From the NCBI RefSeq assembly GCF_009711185.1, contig NZ_WMIF01000003.1, positions 62,001 to 126,000 on the forward strand: a stretch of DNA of 64,000 bases, read 5' to 3'. Both the position numbers and the translations under genes were made by a program. The stretch comes from Paracoccus limosus. GTDB lineage: Bacteria > Pseudomonadota > Alphaproteobacteria > Rhodobacterales > Rhodobacteraceae. Under the pieces are notes generated by a model. It was given only the letters and a program-made list of their open reading frames with translations. It was not told the origin of the DNA and searched no databases. Shown here one piece after another: positions 55,732 through 64,000 of the stretch; position 1 is the first letter of the stretch; every line of letters starts with the position of its first letter.

Positions 55732-57999
55732 ATGGCCTACAATTACATATACGGCACCACGGGCAACGACTCGCTGGTCGGCGGCAGCGGCGATGACGCC
55801 ATCTATGCCTATGCCGGCAACGACACGCTTTTTGGCAATGCCGGCAACGATTACCTTTTTGGTTACGATGGCGACGATTACGTCAATGGCGGCAGCGGCA
55901 ATGACTACATCACCGGGGATGCCGGCAACGATTACCTGATCGGCGATTCGGGCGTCGACACGATCTATGGCGGCACCGGCAGCGACACGCTGGTCTCGAC
56001 CGGCTACGGCTATTACTCGGCCGGGGCGGACAATGATGCCGTCTATGCCGGCAGCGGCGGCGGCGAGACGCTGGACGGCGGCGACGGCAACGACTGGCTG
56101 TATACCTACAGCTTCAACGGCGACTATCTGGTGAACCTCGCCACCGGCGCCACCAATTACAGCTTCGAAAGCTTTACCAATTTCGAGAATGTCTACACCG
56201 GCGACGGCAATGACACGATCTATGGCACCACCGGCGCCAACTATATCTACAGCAACTCGGGCAACGACCTGATCAGCGGCGGCGATGGCAATGATACGCT
56301 GTCCGGCGGGCTGGGCGATGACACGATTTATGGCGGGGCCGGCAACGACTACCTCTATGGCAGCGACGGCAACGACTATCTCTCGGCGGGGACCGGCACC
56401 GACACGGTCTATGCCGGGGCCGGAAATGACACGCTCAGCTCCAGCGGCTATGGCGTCTATTACGCCGAAGGGGGCGACGATCTGGCCTATGCCGGGGTGG
56501 GCGGCGGCGAGACCATCGACGGCGGCACCGGCAATGACTTTCTTTATACCTATGCCTGGAGCGGTGACTATCTGGTCAATCTCTCCACCGGCGCCACCAA
56601 TTACAGCTACGAAAGCTTTACCAACTTCGAGAGCGTCTATTCCGGCACCGGCAATGACACGCTGCTGGGCACCGACGGCGCCAACAGCATCTTTGGCAAC
56701 AGCGGCAATGACAGCATCCTCGGGCTGGGCGGCAACGACTATATCGAGGGCGGCGATGGCAATGACACCATTCTGGCCGGCACCGGCGTCGATACGGTCT
56801 GGGGCTTTGACGGCAACGATTCCATCACCTCGTCGGGCTATGGCGAATATTACGGCGGCAACGGCAATGACACGATCTATGCCGGCAATGGCGCAGGCGA
56901 GACCATCGACGGCGGCGCCGGCATCGACTGGCTGAACACCACCTCGTGGAATGGCGATTACGTCGTCAACCTGACCACGGGCGCCACCAACTGGAGCGGC
57001 GAATATTTCATCAATTTCGAGCATCTGTTGACCGGCAGCGGCAGCGACACCCTGACCGGCACCGACGGCAACAACCTGATCGGCGCCAATCTGGGCAATG
57101 ACGTCATCTATGGGCTGGGCGGCAATGACACGCTGTTCGGCTCGCTCGGCAATGACTATCTGTCGGGCGGAGATGGCAATGACTCGCTTTCGGGCGGGCA
57201 GAACAACGACACGCTGCTGGGTGGCAACGGCAATGACACGCTGGACGCCGTCTCGGGCAATGACGTGGCCTATGGCGAGGCGGGCAACGACCTGCTGCTG
57301 TCCTCGGGGGCGGGGCAGTATTTCGGCGGCACCGGCAATGACACGATCCGCAGCGTCACCGGCACGGCCGAGACCCTGTCGGGCGGCGACGGGGTGGATC
57401 TGGTCGATACCAGCGGCTTCTCGGGCAATTTCAGCCTGAACCTGACCAGCGGCGCGACCAACAAGGCGGGTGAGCTGATCATCGGCTTTGAAAACGCCAC
57501 GCTGGGCGCTGGCAGCGACACGCTGACCGGCTCGGCGGGGGCCAACCTGCTGAACGGCGGTGGCGGGCATGACCGCATCAGCGGCATGGCCGGCAACGAC
57601 ACTTTGATCGGCGGCGCGGGCAACGACACGCTGATCGGCGGTGCCGGAACTGATTCGCTGATCGGGGGCGCGGGCGCGGATGTGTTCCGTTTCAACCTCG
57701 TCAGCGACTCGCCTGCGGCATGGGACGTGATCTCGGGCTTTGACGGCATCGGTGTGGCGGGCGGCGACCGCATCGACCTGTCCGCAATTGACGCCAATAC
57801 ACTTATCGCAGGAAATCAATCCTTTACCTTCAACGGCACGACCGCTGGCGGTGCCGGAACCTGCTGGCTGCAGAATTCTGGCAGCGACACTTTGTTGCGT
57901 GTTAACGTCGATGGTGACGCTACGGCAGAAATGACGTTCCGCATTCTCGACGGCGGCGCAATTGCAGGGCAATATGCGGCGGTAGACTTCATATTGTGA
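55732..57999 (+). CDS. RTX-type calcium-binding repeat protein, probable type I secreted
   Basis: A 755-residue protein made almost wholly of Gly-Asp nonapeptide repeats (GGxGxDxxx types such as GGDGNDTLSGG), which fold into calcium-filled beta rolls outside the cell. A second, larger repeat is laid over them: DYLVNLATGATNYSFESFTNFENVYTG at about 131, and close copies at 279, 409 and (weaker) 566. The C-terminus from about 648 has GADVFRFNLVSDSPAAWDVISGFDGI and IDLSAIDANT, the peptidase-M10-type end that carries the type I secretion signal. There is no N-terminal signal peptide. No protease or enzyme domain is visible. The ribosome site AGGAGGAAAC is strong. No ABC exporter is nearby. Confidence 0.9.
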   Translation: MAYNYIYGTTGNDSLVGGSGDDAIYAYAGNDTLFGNAGNDYLFGYDGDDYVNGGSGNDYITGDAGNDYLIGDSGVDTIYGGTGSDTLVSTGYGYYSAGADNDAVYAGSGGGETLDGGDGNDWLYTYSFNGDYLVNLATGATNYSFESFTNFENVYTGDGNDTIYGTTGANYIYSNSGNDLISGGDGNDTLSGGLGDDTIYGGAGNDYLYGSDGNDYLSAGTGTDTVYAGAGNDTLSSSGYGVYYAEGGDDLAYAGVGGGETIDGGTGNDFLYTYAWSGDYLVNLSTGATNYSYESFTNFESVYSGTGNDTLLGTDGANSIFGNSGNDSILGLGGNDYIEGGDGNDTILAGTGVDTVWGFDGNDSITSSGYGEYYGGNGNDTIYAGNGAGETIDGGAGIDWLNTTSWNGDYVVNLTTGATNWSGEYFINFEHLLTGSGSDTLTGTDGNNLIGANLGNDVIYGLGGNDTLFGSLGNDYLSGGDGNDSLSGGQNNDTLLGGNGNDTLDAVSGNDVAYGEAGNDLLLSSGAGQYFGGTGNDTIRSVTGTAETLSGGDGVDLVDTSGFSGNFSLNLTSGATNKAGELIIGFENATLGAGSDTLTGSAGANLLNGGGGHDRISGMAGNDTLIGGAGNDTLIGGAGTDSLIGGAGADVFRFNLVSDSPAAWDVISGFDGIGVAGGDRIDLSAIDANTLIAGNQSFTFNGTTAGGAGTCWLQNSGSDTLLRVNVDGDATAEMTFRILDGGAIAGQYAAVDFIL

Positions 58000-58046
58000 C
58001 AGTTGTCCGCCGTGCTTGTGGTGGGGTGCGGCAGGGCAACTTTGGA

Positions 58047-58085
58047 GGGCGCGGGCCGGAGACACCCGCGCCCTTTCCATTTTTC
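58047..58085 (+). terminator. Rho-independent terminator after the RTX gene
   Basis: GGGCGCGGG (58047-58055) pairs with CCCGCGCCC (58065-58073), followed by TTTCCATTTTTCC. It lies 47 bp after the stop and may also end the convergent pxpC transcript. Confidence 0.8.
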
Positions 58086-58099
58086 CGGCGGCGGGGGCC

Positions 58100-59044
58100 C
58101 TAGCTGCGGGCCAGCAATGCCAGCCGTTCTTGCCAATGCCGGGCCGTCAGCGCCGCCGTGCGCGCCAGCGCAACCGCCTGCTCGGGCGTCACGGCGCGAA
58201 ATCCCAGTGCATCGCCCGGCCGCAACTGCACGAAACCGTCCAGATCACAGTCAAGCACGGTGGCGATCTTGGGATAGCCGCCGGTGGTCTGGTGATCGGC
58301 CAGAAGCAGCGTCGCAACCCCGTCGCCCGCAACCTGGATCGAGCCGCGCGACACCGGCCCCGAGGGCATGTCCAGAACCGCGTCGGGCGCGATGCGTGGC
58401 CCGTCCAGCCGCACGCCCATACGGTCGCCCGCGCCGGTCACGCGCCATGGTCCGGCAGTCAGCCGCGCCAGCGTCTCGGGGGAAAAGAACCGCTGCTGCG
58501 GGCCCAGCGTGACATGCAGCCGCCCGCGCGGCCGGGCCTGCACGGGACAGGGGATCAGGCAGGGATCGCGCGGCGCCGGATCGGCGATTTCGATACGGTC
58601 TCCCCGGCTGATCCGCCCGCCGCCAAAGCCCGAAACCCAATGCGTGGCCGCGCTGCCCAGCCATTCGGGGCTTTGCAGCTGCCCGGCAAAGGCAAGATAG
58701 CACCAGCTGCCCCAAGGCCCGCGCCGGATCGCCAGCCGCTCGCCCGCGCGCAGGGTGGCGAGGCTCCATGAGCCCAGACGGCGCCCGGCATGTTCGGCGA
58801 TGAAACCGCCGCCGGCCAGCGCAAAGCCGACCTCGCCGGACAGGCATTCCAGATCCAACCCCGCCAGCGATACCTCGATGCCGGGGGCGCCGGCCGGATT
58901 TCCCAGCGCCAGATTGGCGGCGGCAAAGGCGCCCCGGTCCATCGGACCCGAACGCGGCACGCCATAGCGCATCAGCCCCGGCCGGCCGGCATCCTGCACC
59001 GAGACCAGCGGCCCTGCCGCGACCACCGACAGCACCGCCGTCAT
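58100..59044 (-). CDS. pxpC: 5-oxoprolinase subunit C (biotin-dependent carboxyltransferase-like)
   Basis: Part of the PxpABC enzyme that opens 5-oxoproline to glutamate at the cost of ATP. The 314-residue protein has the KipA/AHS2 fold: VQDAGRPGLMRYGVPRSGPMDRGAFAAANLALGN, the late MPSGPVSRGSIQVAGDGVATLLLADHQTTGGYPKIATV, and IRRGPWGSWCYLAFAGQ. Its ATG overlaps the pxpB stop (ATGA). The three genes form one leftward operon, pxpA-pxpB-pxpC. Confidence 0.95.
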   Translation of the reverse strand: MTAVLSVVAAGPLVSVQDAGRPGLMRYGVPRSGPMDRGAFAAANLALGNPAGAPGIEVSLAGLDLECLSGEVGFALAGGGFIAEHAGRRLGSWSLATLRAGERLAIRRGPWGSWCYLAFAGQLQSPEWLGSAATHWVSGFGGGRISRGDRIEIADPAPRDPCLIPCPVQARPRGRLHVTLGPQQRFFSPETLARLTAGPWRVTGAGDRMGVRLDGPRIAPDAVLDMPSGPVSRGSIQVAGDGVATLLLADHQTTGGYPKIATVLDCDLDGFVQLRPGDALGFRAVTPEQAVALARTAALTARHWQERLALLARS

Positions 59045-59721
59045 GGCCGCGCCTCGAAGACCGCGCGCGGGATGCGGCGGAACCGCACCCGGTCGCCCAC
59101 ATCGAACAGGAACGGCCGCTGCGGATCGCCGGTCAGGATGCGTGTGGGCGAGCGGCCGATGATCCACCAGCCGGTCGGCATGGTCAGGGTCGAGACCAGA
59201 CATTGCGGCCCGGCAATCAGCACGCTGCCGGCAGGCACATCGCGACGGGCGGCAGGCTTGCGCGGCAGGCGGATCGGCTGCGGCACGCCGGCCATATAGG
59301 CGTAGCCGGGGGCAAAGCCATACATATAGACCCGGTAATCACCCGCGAGATGCGCCGCGATCACCGCTTCGGGGGTCATGCCGGCGGTCCGGGCGACCTC
59401 GGCCAGATCGGGGGCAAGATCCTGATCATAGCAGACCAGAACCTCGCGCGTGGTGCCGGGGCCGGTGGCCGATGGCCGGTCCAGCAGGCCGCGCGCCCCC
59501 GCCTCGACCGCGGCATGGTCGGTGCACAGGGGATCAAAGCGGATCAGCAGCGCGGCATAGCTGGGCACCGTCTCGACCAGACCGGGCAGCGGCGCCAGCG
59601 CCAAGGCCCGGTCCAGATCGAGCACGCGGGCATGGATGGCATCGTCGATCCGGTCGCCGAACTCGACCAGCAGGCTGTGTTCGGCAATCGGGGCAAAGAC
59701 GGGAAAGCCGCGATCCGTCAT
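59041..59721 (-). CDS. pxpB: 5-oxoprolinase subunit B (KipI-like)
   Basis: The AHS1/KipI-type subunit of 5-oxoprolinase. The 226-residue protein shows EHSLLVEFGDRIDDAIHARVLDLDRAL, then the catalytic-domain block YRVYMYGFAPGYAYMAGVPQPIRLPRKPAARRDVPAGSVLIAGPQ and GWWIIGRSPTRI. Both ends overlap neighbouring genes by 4 bp. A role outside 5-oxoproline cleavage, as in kinase inhibition by KipI, is not suggested by this context. Confidence 0.95.
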   Translation of the reverse strand: MTDRGFPVFAPIAEHSLLVEFGDRIDDAIHARVLDLDRALALAPLPGLVETVPSYAALLIRFDPLCTDHAAVEAGARGLLDRPSATGPGTTREVLVCYDQDLAPDLAEVARTAGMTPEAVIAAHLAGDYRVYMYGFAPGYAYMAGVPQPIRLPRKPAARRDVPAGSVLIAGPQCLVSTLTMPTGWWIIGRSPTRILTGDPQRPFLFDVGDRVRFRRIPRAVFEARP

Positions 59722-60482
59722 CGCGCCGCAAGAAAGGGGGCAATGGTGACACCGGCCGCGGTCAGGCGCTGGCGCAGCAGGCCAGCCATGGCCACGGCCG
59801 CCGGATTGTCGCCATGGATGCAGATGGAATCGGCCGCAAGCGGGATCGCGCTGCCATCGGTGGCCGGCATCAACCCGCTGTCCAGAAAGGCCAGCAGGCG
59901 GCGGGCCACCGTCTCGGGGTCGTGCAGGACCGCGCCGGGCAGGTCGCGCGGCGCCAGCCGGCCATTGGGCAGATAGCCCCGGTCGGCGAAGATTTCCGAA
60001 AACACCGCCAGCCCGGCGGCGCGGGCTGCAAGCTCAAGCTCGGTGCCCGAGATCGCCAGCACCGCCAGCTGCCCCGGCAGGGCCGCGACCGCCGCGACGA
60101 TGGCCTCGGCCACCGGCCGGTCAGCGGCGGCAAGATTGGCCAAGGCGCCATGCGGCTTGACATAGCGCAGCTCGGCGCCCGCCAGCGCGGCCACGCCCTG
60201 CAGGCTGCCGACCTGCGCGGCAATCATCCGGCCGATCAGGGCGGGCGTCATCGGGATGATGCGGCGGCCAAAGCCCTCGCGGTCGGCATAGCCGGGATGT
60301 GCGCCGATGGTGACGCCGCGCGCCGCGGCCGCCCGCAGCGTGGCAAACATCGTCTCGGGGTCGCTGGCATGGCCGCCGCAGGCGATATTGGCCGAGCTGA
60401 CCAGATCCAGCATGGCCGCGTCATCGCCCATCGCCCAGGGGCCGTAAGCCTCGCCCAGATCAGAGTTCAGGTCCATCCGCAT
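59718..60482 (-). CDS. pxpA: 5-oxoprolinase subunit A (LamB/YcsF family)
   Basis: The third subunit of PxpABC. The 254-residue protein starts MRMDLNSDLGEAYGPW, the family hallmark, with ANIACGGHASDPETMF, GVTIGAHPGYADREGFGRR, VKPHGALAN and DSICIHGDNPAAV following in order. An ATG two codons later (60476) is an alternative start. GGGGGGCG lies just upstream. It heads the operon and is divergent from an SBF transporter that could import the substrate or a related acid. Confidence 0.95.
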   Translation of the reverse strand: MRMDLNSDLGEAYGPWAMGDDAAMLDLVSSANIACGGHASDPETMFATLRAAAARGVTIGAHPGYADREGFGRRIIPMTPALIGRMIAAQVGSLQGVAALAGAELRYVKPHGALANLAAADRPVAEAIVAAVAALPGQLAVLAISGTELELAARAAGLAVFSEIFADRGYLPNGRLAPRDLPGAVLHDPETVARRLLAFLDSGLMPATDGSAIPLAADSICIHGDNPAAVAMAGLLRQRLTAAGVTIAPFLAAR

Positions 60483-60622
60483 CGCCCCCCGGCATTCGCT
60501 GGCCCGGACTATGCCCCCTGCCCCGCCCCGGCCGCAATAGGGCGGCGGTTGCGCCGGCCGCCACCCTTGCCCTGCGGGCGGTTTCGTATGACAAGGCTGC
60601 AACACGCAGAAGGACAGGCCGG

Positions 60623-61600
60623 ATGAAACAGCTCGCGCGGATCGGGATCGACGGCTACATGCTGCTCTTGATACTGACCGGGACTCTGGGGGTCGTGCTG
60701 CCGGCGCGCGGCATCGCGGCCGATGTGCTGGGCAATGTGACCTTCTGGGCGGTGACGCTGCTGTTCTTTCTTTACGGCGCCAAGCTGGACGCGGCCTCGG
60801 TCCGGGCGGGGATGCTGAACCTGAAGCTGCAGGGCCTGACCTTTCTGTGCACCTATCTGCTGTTTCCGGTCATCGGTCTGCTTCTGGTCGCGATCTTTGG
60901 CCGCGTGCTGGGCCCCGAGATGGCCATGGGCATCCTGTTTCTGTCGGTGCTGCCCTCGACCGTGCAAAGCTCGATCGCCTTCACCTCGATCGCGGGGGGC
61001 AATGTGCCGGCGGCGATCTGCGCGGCCTCGCTGTCCAATCTGGCCGGCGTCGTGCTGACGCCGCTGCTGGTCAGCAAGCTGTTGCATCTGGAAAGCGGCG
61101 GCGGGGTCAGTCTGGAGGCGGTGGAAAAGATCGGCGTCCAGATCCTGCTGCCCTTCATCCTTGGTCAGCTGATGCGGCCGCTGATCGGCACCCTTGTCCA
61201 GCGCCACCGTTTCCTGACCATGCTGGTCGATCGCGGCTCGATCCTGCTGATCGTCTATGCGGCCTTCAGCTCCAGCACCACCTCGGGGCTTTGGGCCGAT
61301 ATTCCGCTGGCGAGCATGGCGCTGAGCTTTGGCGTGGTGGTGGTGTTTCTGGCGGTGGTCATGTGTTCGACCAGCCTGACCGCGCGGCTGTCGGGCATGG
61401 GGCGCGCCGATGAGATCGTGCTGTTCTTTTGCGGCTCGAAGAAAAGCCTCGCCAGCGGGCTGCCGATGGCCACGGCGATCTTTCCGGCCGCGACGCTGGG
61501 CGCCACCGTGCTGCCGCTGATGATGTATCACATGCTGCAATTGCTGGTCTGTTCGGTCATCGCGCAAAAGCTGGCGCGCCGCGTGGCGCGGGCGGGATAG
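60623..61600 (+). CDS. Bile acid:sodium symporter (SBF/YfeH)-family transporter
   Basis: A 325-residue membrane protein with nine or ten helices. GAKLDAASVRAGMLNLKLQGLTFLCTYLLFPVIG, LSVLPSTVQSSIAFTSIAGGNVPAAICAASLSNLAGVVLTPLL and the late FFCGSKKSLASGLPMATAIF fit the SBF-like family PF13593 better than the ArsB/ACR3 or NTCP branches. The substrate is unknown. It faces pxpA across 140 bp; co-regulation with 5-oxoproline use is possible but unproven. AAGGACAGGCCGG is the ribosome site. Confidence 0.9.
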   Translation: MKQLARIGIDGYMLLLILTGTLGVVLPARGIAADVLGNVTFWAVTLLFFLYGAKLDAASVRAGMLNLKLQGLTFLCTYLLFPVIGLLLVAIFGRVLGPEMAMGILFLSVLPSTVQSSIAFTSIAGGNVPAAICAASLSNLAGVVLTPLLVSKLLHLESGGGVSLEAVEKIGVQILLPFILGQLMRPLIGTLVQRHRFLTMLVDRGSILLIVYAAFSSSTTSGLWADIPLASMALSFGVVVVFLAVVMCSTSLTARLSGMGRADEIVLFFCGSKKSLASGLPMATAIFPAATLGATVLPLMMYHMLQLLVCSVIAQKLARRVARAG

Positions 61601-61693
61601 CCCCTCCGGCGCGCGTTGCTTGCCCTCTGACGGCAACCCCAGGGTTTTGCCCCGATAATGGGCGCAACATCATTGGAGTCGCAGGAGCAAGTC

Positions 61694-62146
61694 ATGCCGA
61701 ACAAAGCCACAGTCCGGGGCGTCCTCGTGGACGCGACGCTGGCGCCCATCGCCGAGGGCAAGATCGTCGCCACGCTGAACGGGTCGGATATCTTCGACAA
61801 CGGCATCCGCATCGTCACCCAGAAGGTCGAGGCGACCACCGACGTGCAGGGCCAATGGACCATGTCGCTGATCGTCAATGCCGAGGGCGACAATGCCGCC
61901 ACCAGCTGGTCGATCGAGGGTTACAACCAATATGTGACCAAGGTTTTCGAGGTGAAGTCGCTGTTCATCGCGACCAGCCTTGCGACCTCGCTGGGCGATC
62001 TGGAAAAGACCAGCGCCCAGAACCTGAAGGCGGCACGGGACGGCAGCGTCTCGCGGCTGATTCTGGTGGACAGTTTCGCCGAATATGCCGCCCTGCCCGA
62101 AGCGCAGAAGCGCGGCAACGACATCGTGCTGGTCAAGGAGGCCTGA
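61694..62146 (+). CDS. Unknown 150-residue protein, first gene of a coupled module
   Basis: I do not recognise the family. The protein begins MPNKATVRGVLVDATLAPIAEGKIVATLNGSD, which resembles a transthyretin/carboxypeptidase-regulatory-like beta sandwich, with NGIRIVTQKVEATTDVQGQWTMSLIVNAEG continuing the strands. Such folds occur in phage tail and surface proteins. No signal peptide is seen. The ATG at 61694 has a strong GCAGGAGCAA site. The next gene starts one base after its stop region (TGAGATG), so the genes are coupled. Confidence 0.75.
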   Translation: MPNKATVRGVLVDATLAPIAEGKIVATLNGSDIFDNGIRIVTQKVEATTDVQGQWTMSLIVNAEGDNAATSWSIEGYNQYVTKVFEVKSLFIATSLATSLGDLEKTSAQNLKAARDGSVSRLILVDSFAEYAALPEAQKRGNDIVLVKEA

Positions 62147-62147
62147 G

Positions 62148-63206
62148 ATGGGGGTCACGCTTTACGGCGACATCAGCCCGGCCACCTTCAAGGGGCTGGC
62201 CGCGGCCTATTTCGGCAATACGCCCGTCAAACTGTGCGATGCCGGCGGCACGCCGGTCGTGGGGGCGACCCCGGCCGTCGCGCCCGCCATCCAGCGCCAG
62301 CCCAGCATCCTGCCCGCCACCGCCGGCATCGGCGACAGCGTGACGCTGGATCTGGGCGCGGCCTCGGGCACGCCTGCCCCGGTCGCCAGCTGGGATTTCA
62401 CGCTGGACGGCGCCTCGATCAAGGGCCGGCTGGACAGCGGCGCCATGACCATGGAACTGGCCGAGGCCGGCAGCTATGCGCTGACCGTGACCTGGGCCAA
62501 CAGCGCCGATGCGGTCGAGGCCACGCCGGCCAGCCTGCTGGTCAAGAAGGACGAAACGCCCACGACCCCCGCCATCGACTATGCCCGCGTCGCGCTGGCC
62601 TATGTCGATGCCGCCAGCAGCTTTTCCGGCAGCGCCACGGATGTCACCGCGATCACCGCCACCGGCACCGGCGGCTATGTCTTTGCCAAGGCCGGCAGCG
62701 GCACGGCGATCCAGCGCAGCGAGGCCGGTTTCGTCTTTGGCGACGGCGCCTATGTCCAGACACAGGTGCTGAGCAACCAGCCGACCACCGATGGCCTGTT
62801 CGTCGTGGTCGATGTGACGCTGAGCAGCTATGGCAGCAACGTCGGCCAGCTGATCGACGGCACGGGCATCAACCTGAAGCTGCGCAACAGTGCCGGCGCG
62901 ATCCAGGCGCTGGGGCCGGTTTCGGGTCAGGGCGCGCTGGCGCTTGGCACGGTCAGCTATGGCAACCGCATTCTGATCGGCGGCCAGATCGACGACGTGC
63001 TGGACCTGCTGCGCGGCATCAACACCTCGGGCGCGGTGGTGTCGGCGCCGCATAGCGGGCTGACCGATCCGCTGCCGACGCGCTTTACCACCGGGCGCTA
63101 TGTCAAGGGCACGCTGCACCGGCTGGTCATCATCGGCCGCGCCGAAGGGCAGGACTGGCCGGTGACGCTGGAGCAGGTCTTTGCGGATTTTCGGCGGGGG
63201 GAGTGA
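62148..63206 (+). CDS. Unknown 352-residue protein, second gene of the module
   Basis: No clear family. The start MGVTLYGDISPATFKGLAAAYFG contains no signal peptide. Residues about 42-145 look like an immunoglobulin-type beta domain (SVTLDLGAASGTPAPVASWDFTLDGASI, then MELAEAGSYALTVTWANSADAVEA). The second half (about 150-352) has GNRILIGGQIDDVLDLLRGINT and ends in TRFTTGRYVKGTLHRLVIIGRAE, similar to concanavalin-like lectin/jelly-roll segments. The stop overlaps the next start (GTGA). It could be a tail-fibre, adhesin or virion-surface protein, by inference. Confidence 0.72.
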   Translation: MGVTLYGDISPATFKGLAAAYFGNTPVKLCDAGGTPVVGATPAVAPAIQRQPSILPATAGIGDSVTLDLGAASGTPAPVASWDFTLDGASIKGRLDSGAMTMELAEAGSYALTVTWANSADAVEATPASLLVKKDETPTTPAIDYARVALAYVDAASSFSGSATDVTAITATGTGGYVFAKAGSGTAIQRSEAGFVFGDGAYVQTQVLSNQPTTDGLFVVVDVTLSSYGSNVGQLIDGTGINLKLRNSAGAIQALGPVSGQGALALGTVSYGNRILIGGQIDDVLDLLRGINTSGAVVSAPHSGLTDPLPTRFTTGRYVKGTLHRLVIIGRAEGQDWPVTLEQVFADFRRGE

Positions 63207-64000
63207 CGGCCCCCCGGCCTTCCGTCACATCGCTGGACATCCTGCCGGTCTATGGCCAATCCGAAAACCGCTCGTCCGAGGCGGTGGCGCTGTCGCAGGC
63301 GCTGGATGCCACGGCGCCCGGACAGATCCATTACACCTTTGGCATGGTCACCGAGGCCGGGCGCCCGGTGGACAGTTCGGGCGCGGGCTGGGGCGGCAGC
63401 AGCATGGCTGCCATCGACCAGACCCATCCCGCGCAGGGCTTTGCCCCGGCGGCGGGGCTGGGGCGGGTGTCGCCGGCATTTACGCTGCAATTCTGCCGCG
63501 CCGCGCGGTGGCGGGCGGCGGGCCATCCCGAACAGGGCGCGATCATCGGCGATCACGGCTATGGCGGCCGCTATATCAACGAATGGCGCCGCGATGACGC
63601 CAGCCCCATCGGCCGCAACCAGCAGTTCTGGATGCGTGAAAGCAAGCGGCTGGCCGACGGTTTCGGCATCGCGATCCGCTGTCCCTATGTCTATCTGTTC
63701 CAGGGCTCCTCGGCCAAGGACCAGCCCGGCGCCGTCTATCGCGCCGATTTCAACGTGGCGCATGGCGAGACGGTGGCGCTGGCGACCGAGCTTTTCGGTG
63801 TGGCACCGCAGCTGGTCGTGGTCGTCAACGGCGCGGATGTGAACACCATCGGCGATGTCTATGCCACGCCCGGCGTGCAATATCGCATCGCGCTGGATTA
63901 CGGCGGCATCATCGCCACATGGCAGCGGATCTATCCGATCAACGACCAGAACGCCCATGTCGATCCCGACGCCAAGCTGTTGATCGGCGAGACCTCGGAC
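63203..64000 (+). CDS. Possible SGNH/sialate-esterase-like protein, 3' end cut
   Basis: The open frame starts at GTG 63203 inside the previous stop and runs off the window with 266 codons seen. LPVYGQSENRS (about 14-24) resembles the block I GQS motif of SASA-type SGNH hydrolases, where the Ser is catalytic. YLFQGSSAKD near 163-172 could be the QGE-like block. DQNAHVDPDAKLLIGE near the edge could hold the catalytic Asp/His pair. These similarities are weak and read by eye. No signal peptide appears. It would fit an esterase acting on surface polysaccharide, for example attached to a phage-like or surface fibre. Confidence 0.6.
   Translation, partial: MTAPRPSVTSLDILPVYGQSENRSSEAVALSQALDATAPGQIHYTFGMVTEAGRPVDSSGAGWGGSSMAAIDQTHPAQGFAPAAGLGRVSPAFTLQFCRAARWRAAGHPEQGAIIGDHGYGGRYINEWRRDDASPIGRNQQFWMRESKRLADGFGIAIRCPYVYLFQGSSAKDQPGAVYRADFNVAHGETVALATELFGVAPQLVVVVNGADVNTIGDVYATPGVQYRIALDYGGIIATWQRIYPINDQNAHVDPDAKLLIGETSD

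Noticed and set aside
55717-58080. 787-residue Val/Ile-rich repeated frame opposite the RTX gene
   Set aside because: It is the complement of the Gly-Asp repeats; the plus-strand product has the known RTX pattern and a strong ribosome site.

Overview
The window looks like a chromosomal stretch of an alphaproteobacterium of the order Rhodobacterales, most like Paracoccus. The evidence is a strongly GC-rich codon bias with many long antisense shadow frames, a ctaC-ctaB-ctaG-ctaE-surf1 cytochrome aa3 oxidase cluster without ctaD, an imuA-imuB-dnaE2 cassette, LexA boxes of the alphaproteobacterial GTTC-N7-GTTC form, and a porphobilinogen synthase without the zinc cysteines. These assignments come from reading motifs; no database search was run.

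Layout. 1-5.3 kb: the start of mfd, a small membrane protein, hemB, a SYLF-domain lipoprotein, a lytic transglycosylase and ssb. 5.3-10.7 kb: the mutagenesis cassette imuA-imuB-dnaE2 behind a LexA box. 11-13.1 kb: rpmG, the RNase P RNA, and a divergent HxlR regulator/quinone reductase pair. 13.1-22.7 kb: a UvrD/PcrA helicase with its own LexA box, folE2, metZ, yciB, a DUF1223 protein and acnA. 22.7-23.6 kb: one unknown secreted-protein gene between two nearly identical 76-77 bp inverted repeats. 23.6-28.3 kb: rpsD, an A-type Fe-S carrier, tpiA and metNIQ. 28.3-31.4 kb: a CoA-transferase, a DoxX protein and its divergent LysR regulator. 31.4-40.3 kb: a long leftward run of ctaC-ctaB-orf-ctaG-ctaE, surf1, thrC, an M16 peptidase, a GNAT acetyltransferase and an FAD oxidase, many of them overlapping by a few bases.

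40.4-48.3 kb: tldD, dprA, a lower-GC LysE/flavin-protein pair, an acyl-CoA dehydrogenase and an OmpA-domain protein with a very long Gln/Pro linker. 48.4-54.4 kb: the phosphate regulon pstS-pstC-pstA-pstB-phoU-phoB with a Pho box and an intra-operon terminator. 54.4-58.1 kb: aroC and a 755-residue calcium-binding-repeat (RTX) protein. 58.1-61.6 kb: the pxpABC 5-oxoprolinase genes and a divergent SBF-type transporter. 61.7 kb to the edge: three tightly coupled accessory genes of unknown role; the last is cut and looks like a possible SGNH-type esterase.

Most of the window is ordinary housekeeping. The parts least explained by known families are the inverted-repeat-bracketed gene at 22.7-23.6 kb, a 21-bp sequence found five times between genes, and the three-gene module at the right edge. 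Two LexA boxes in one window tie the mutagenic polymerase cassette and a UvrD-type helicase into one SOS response.
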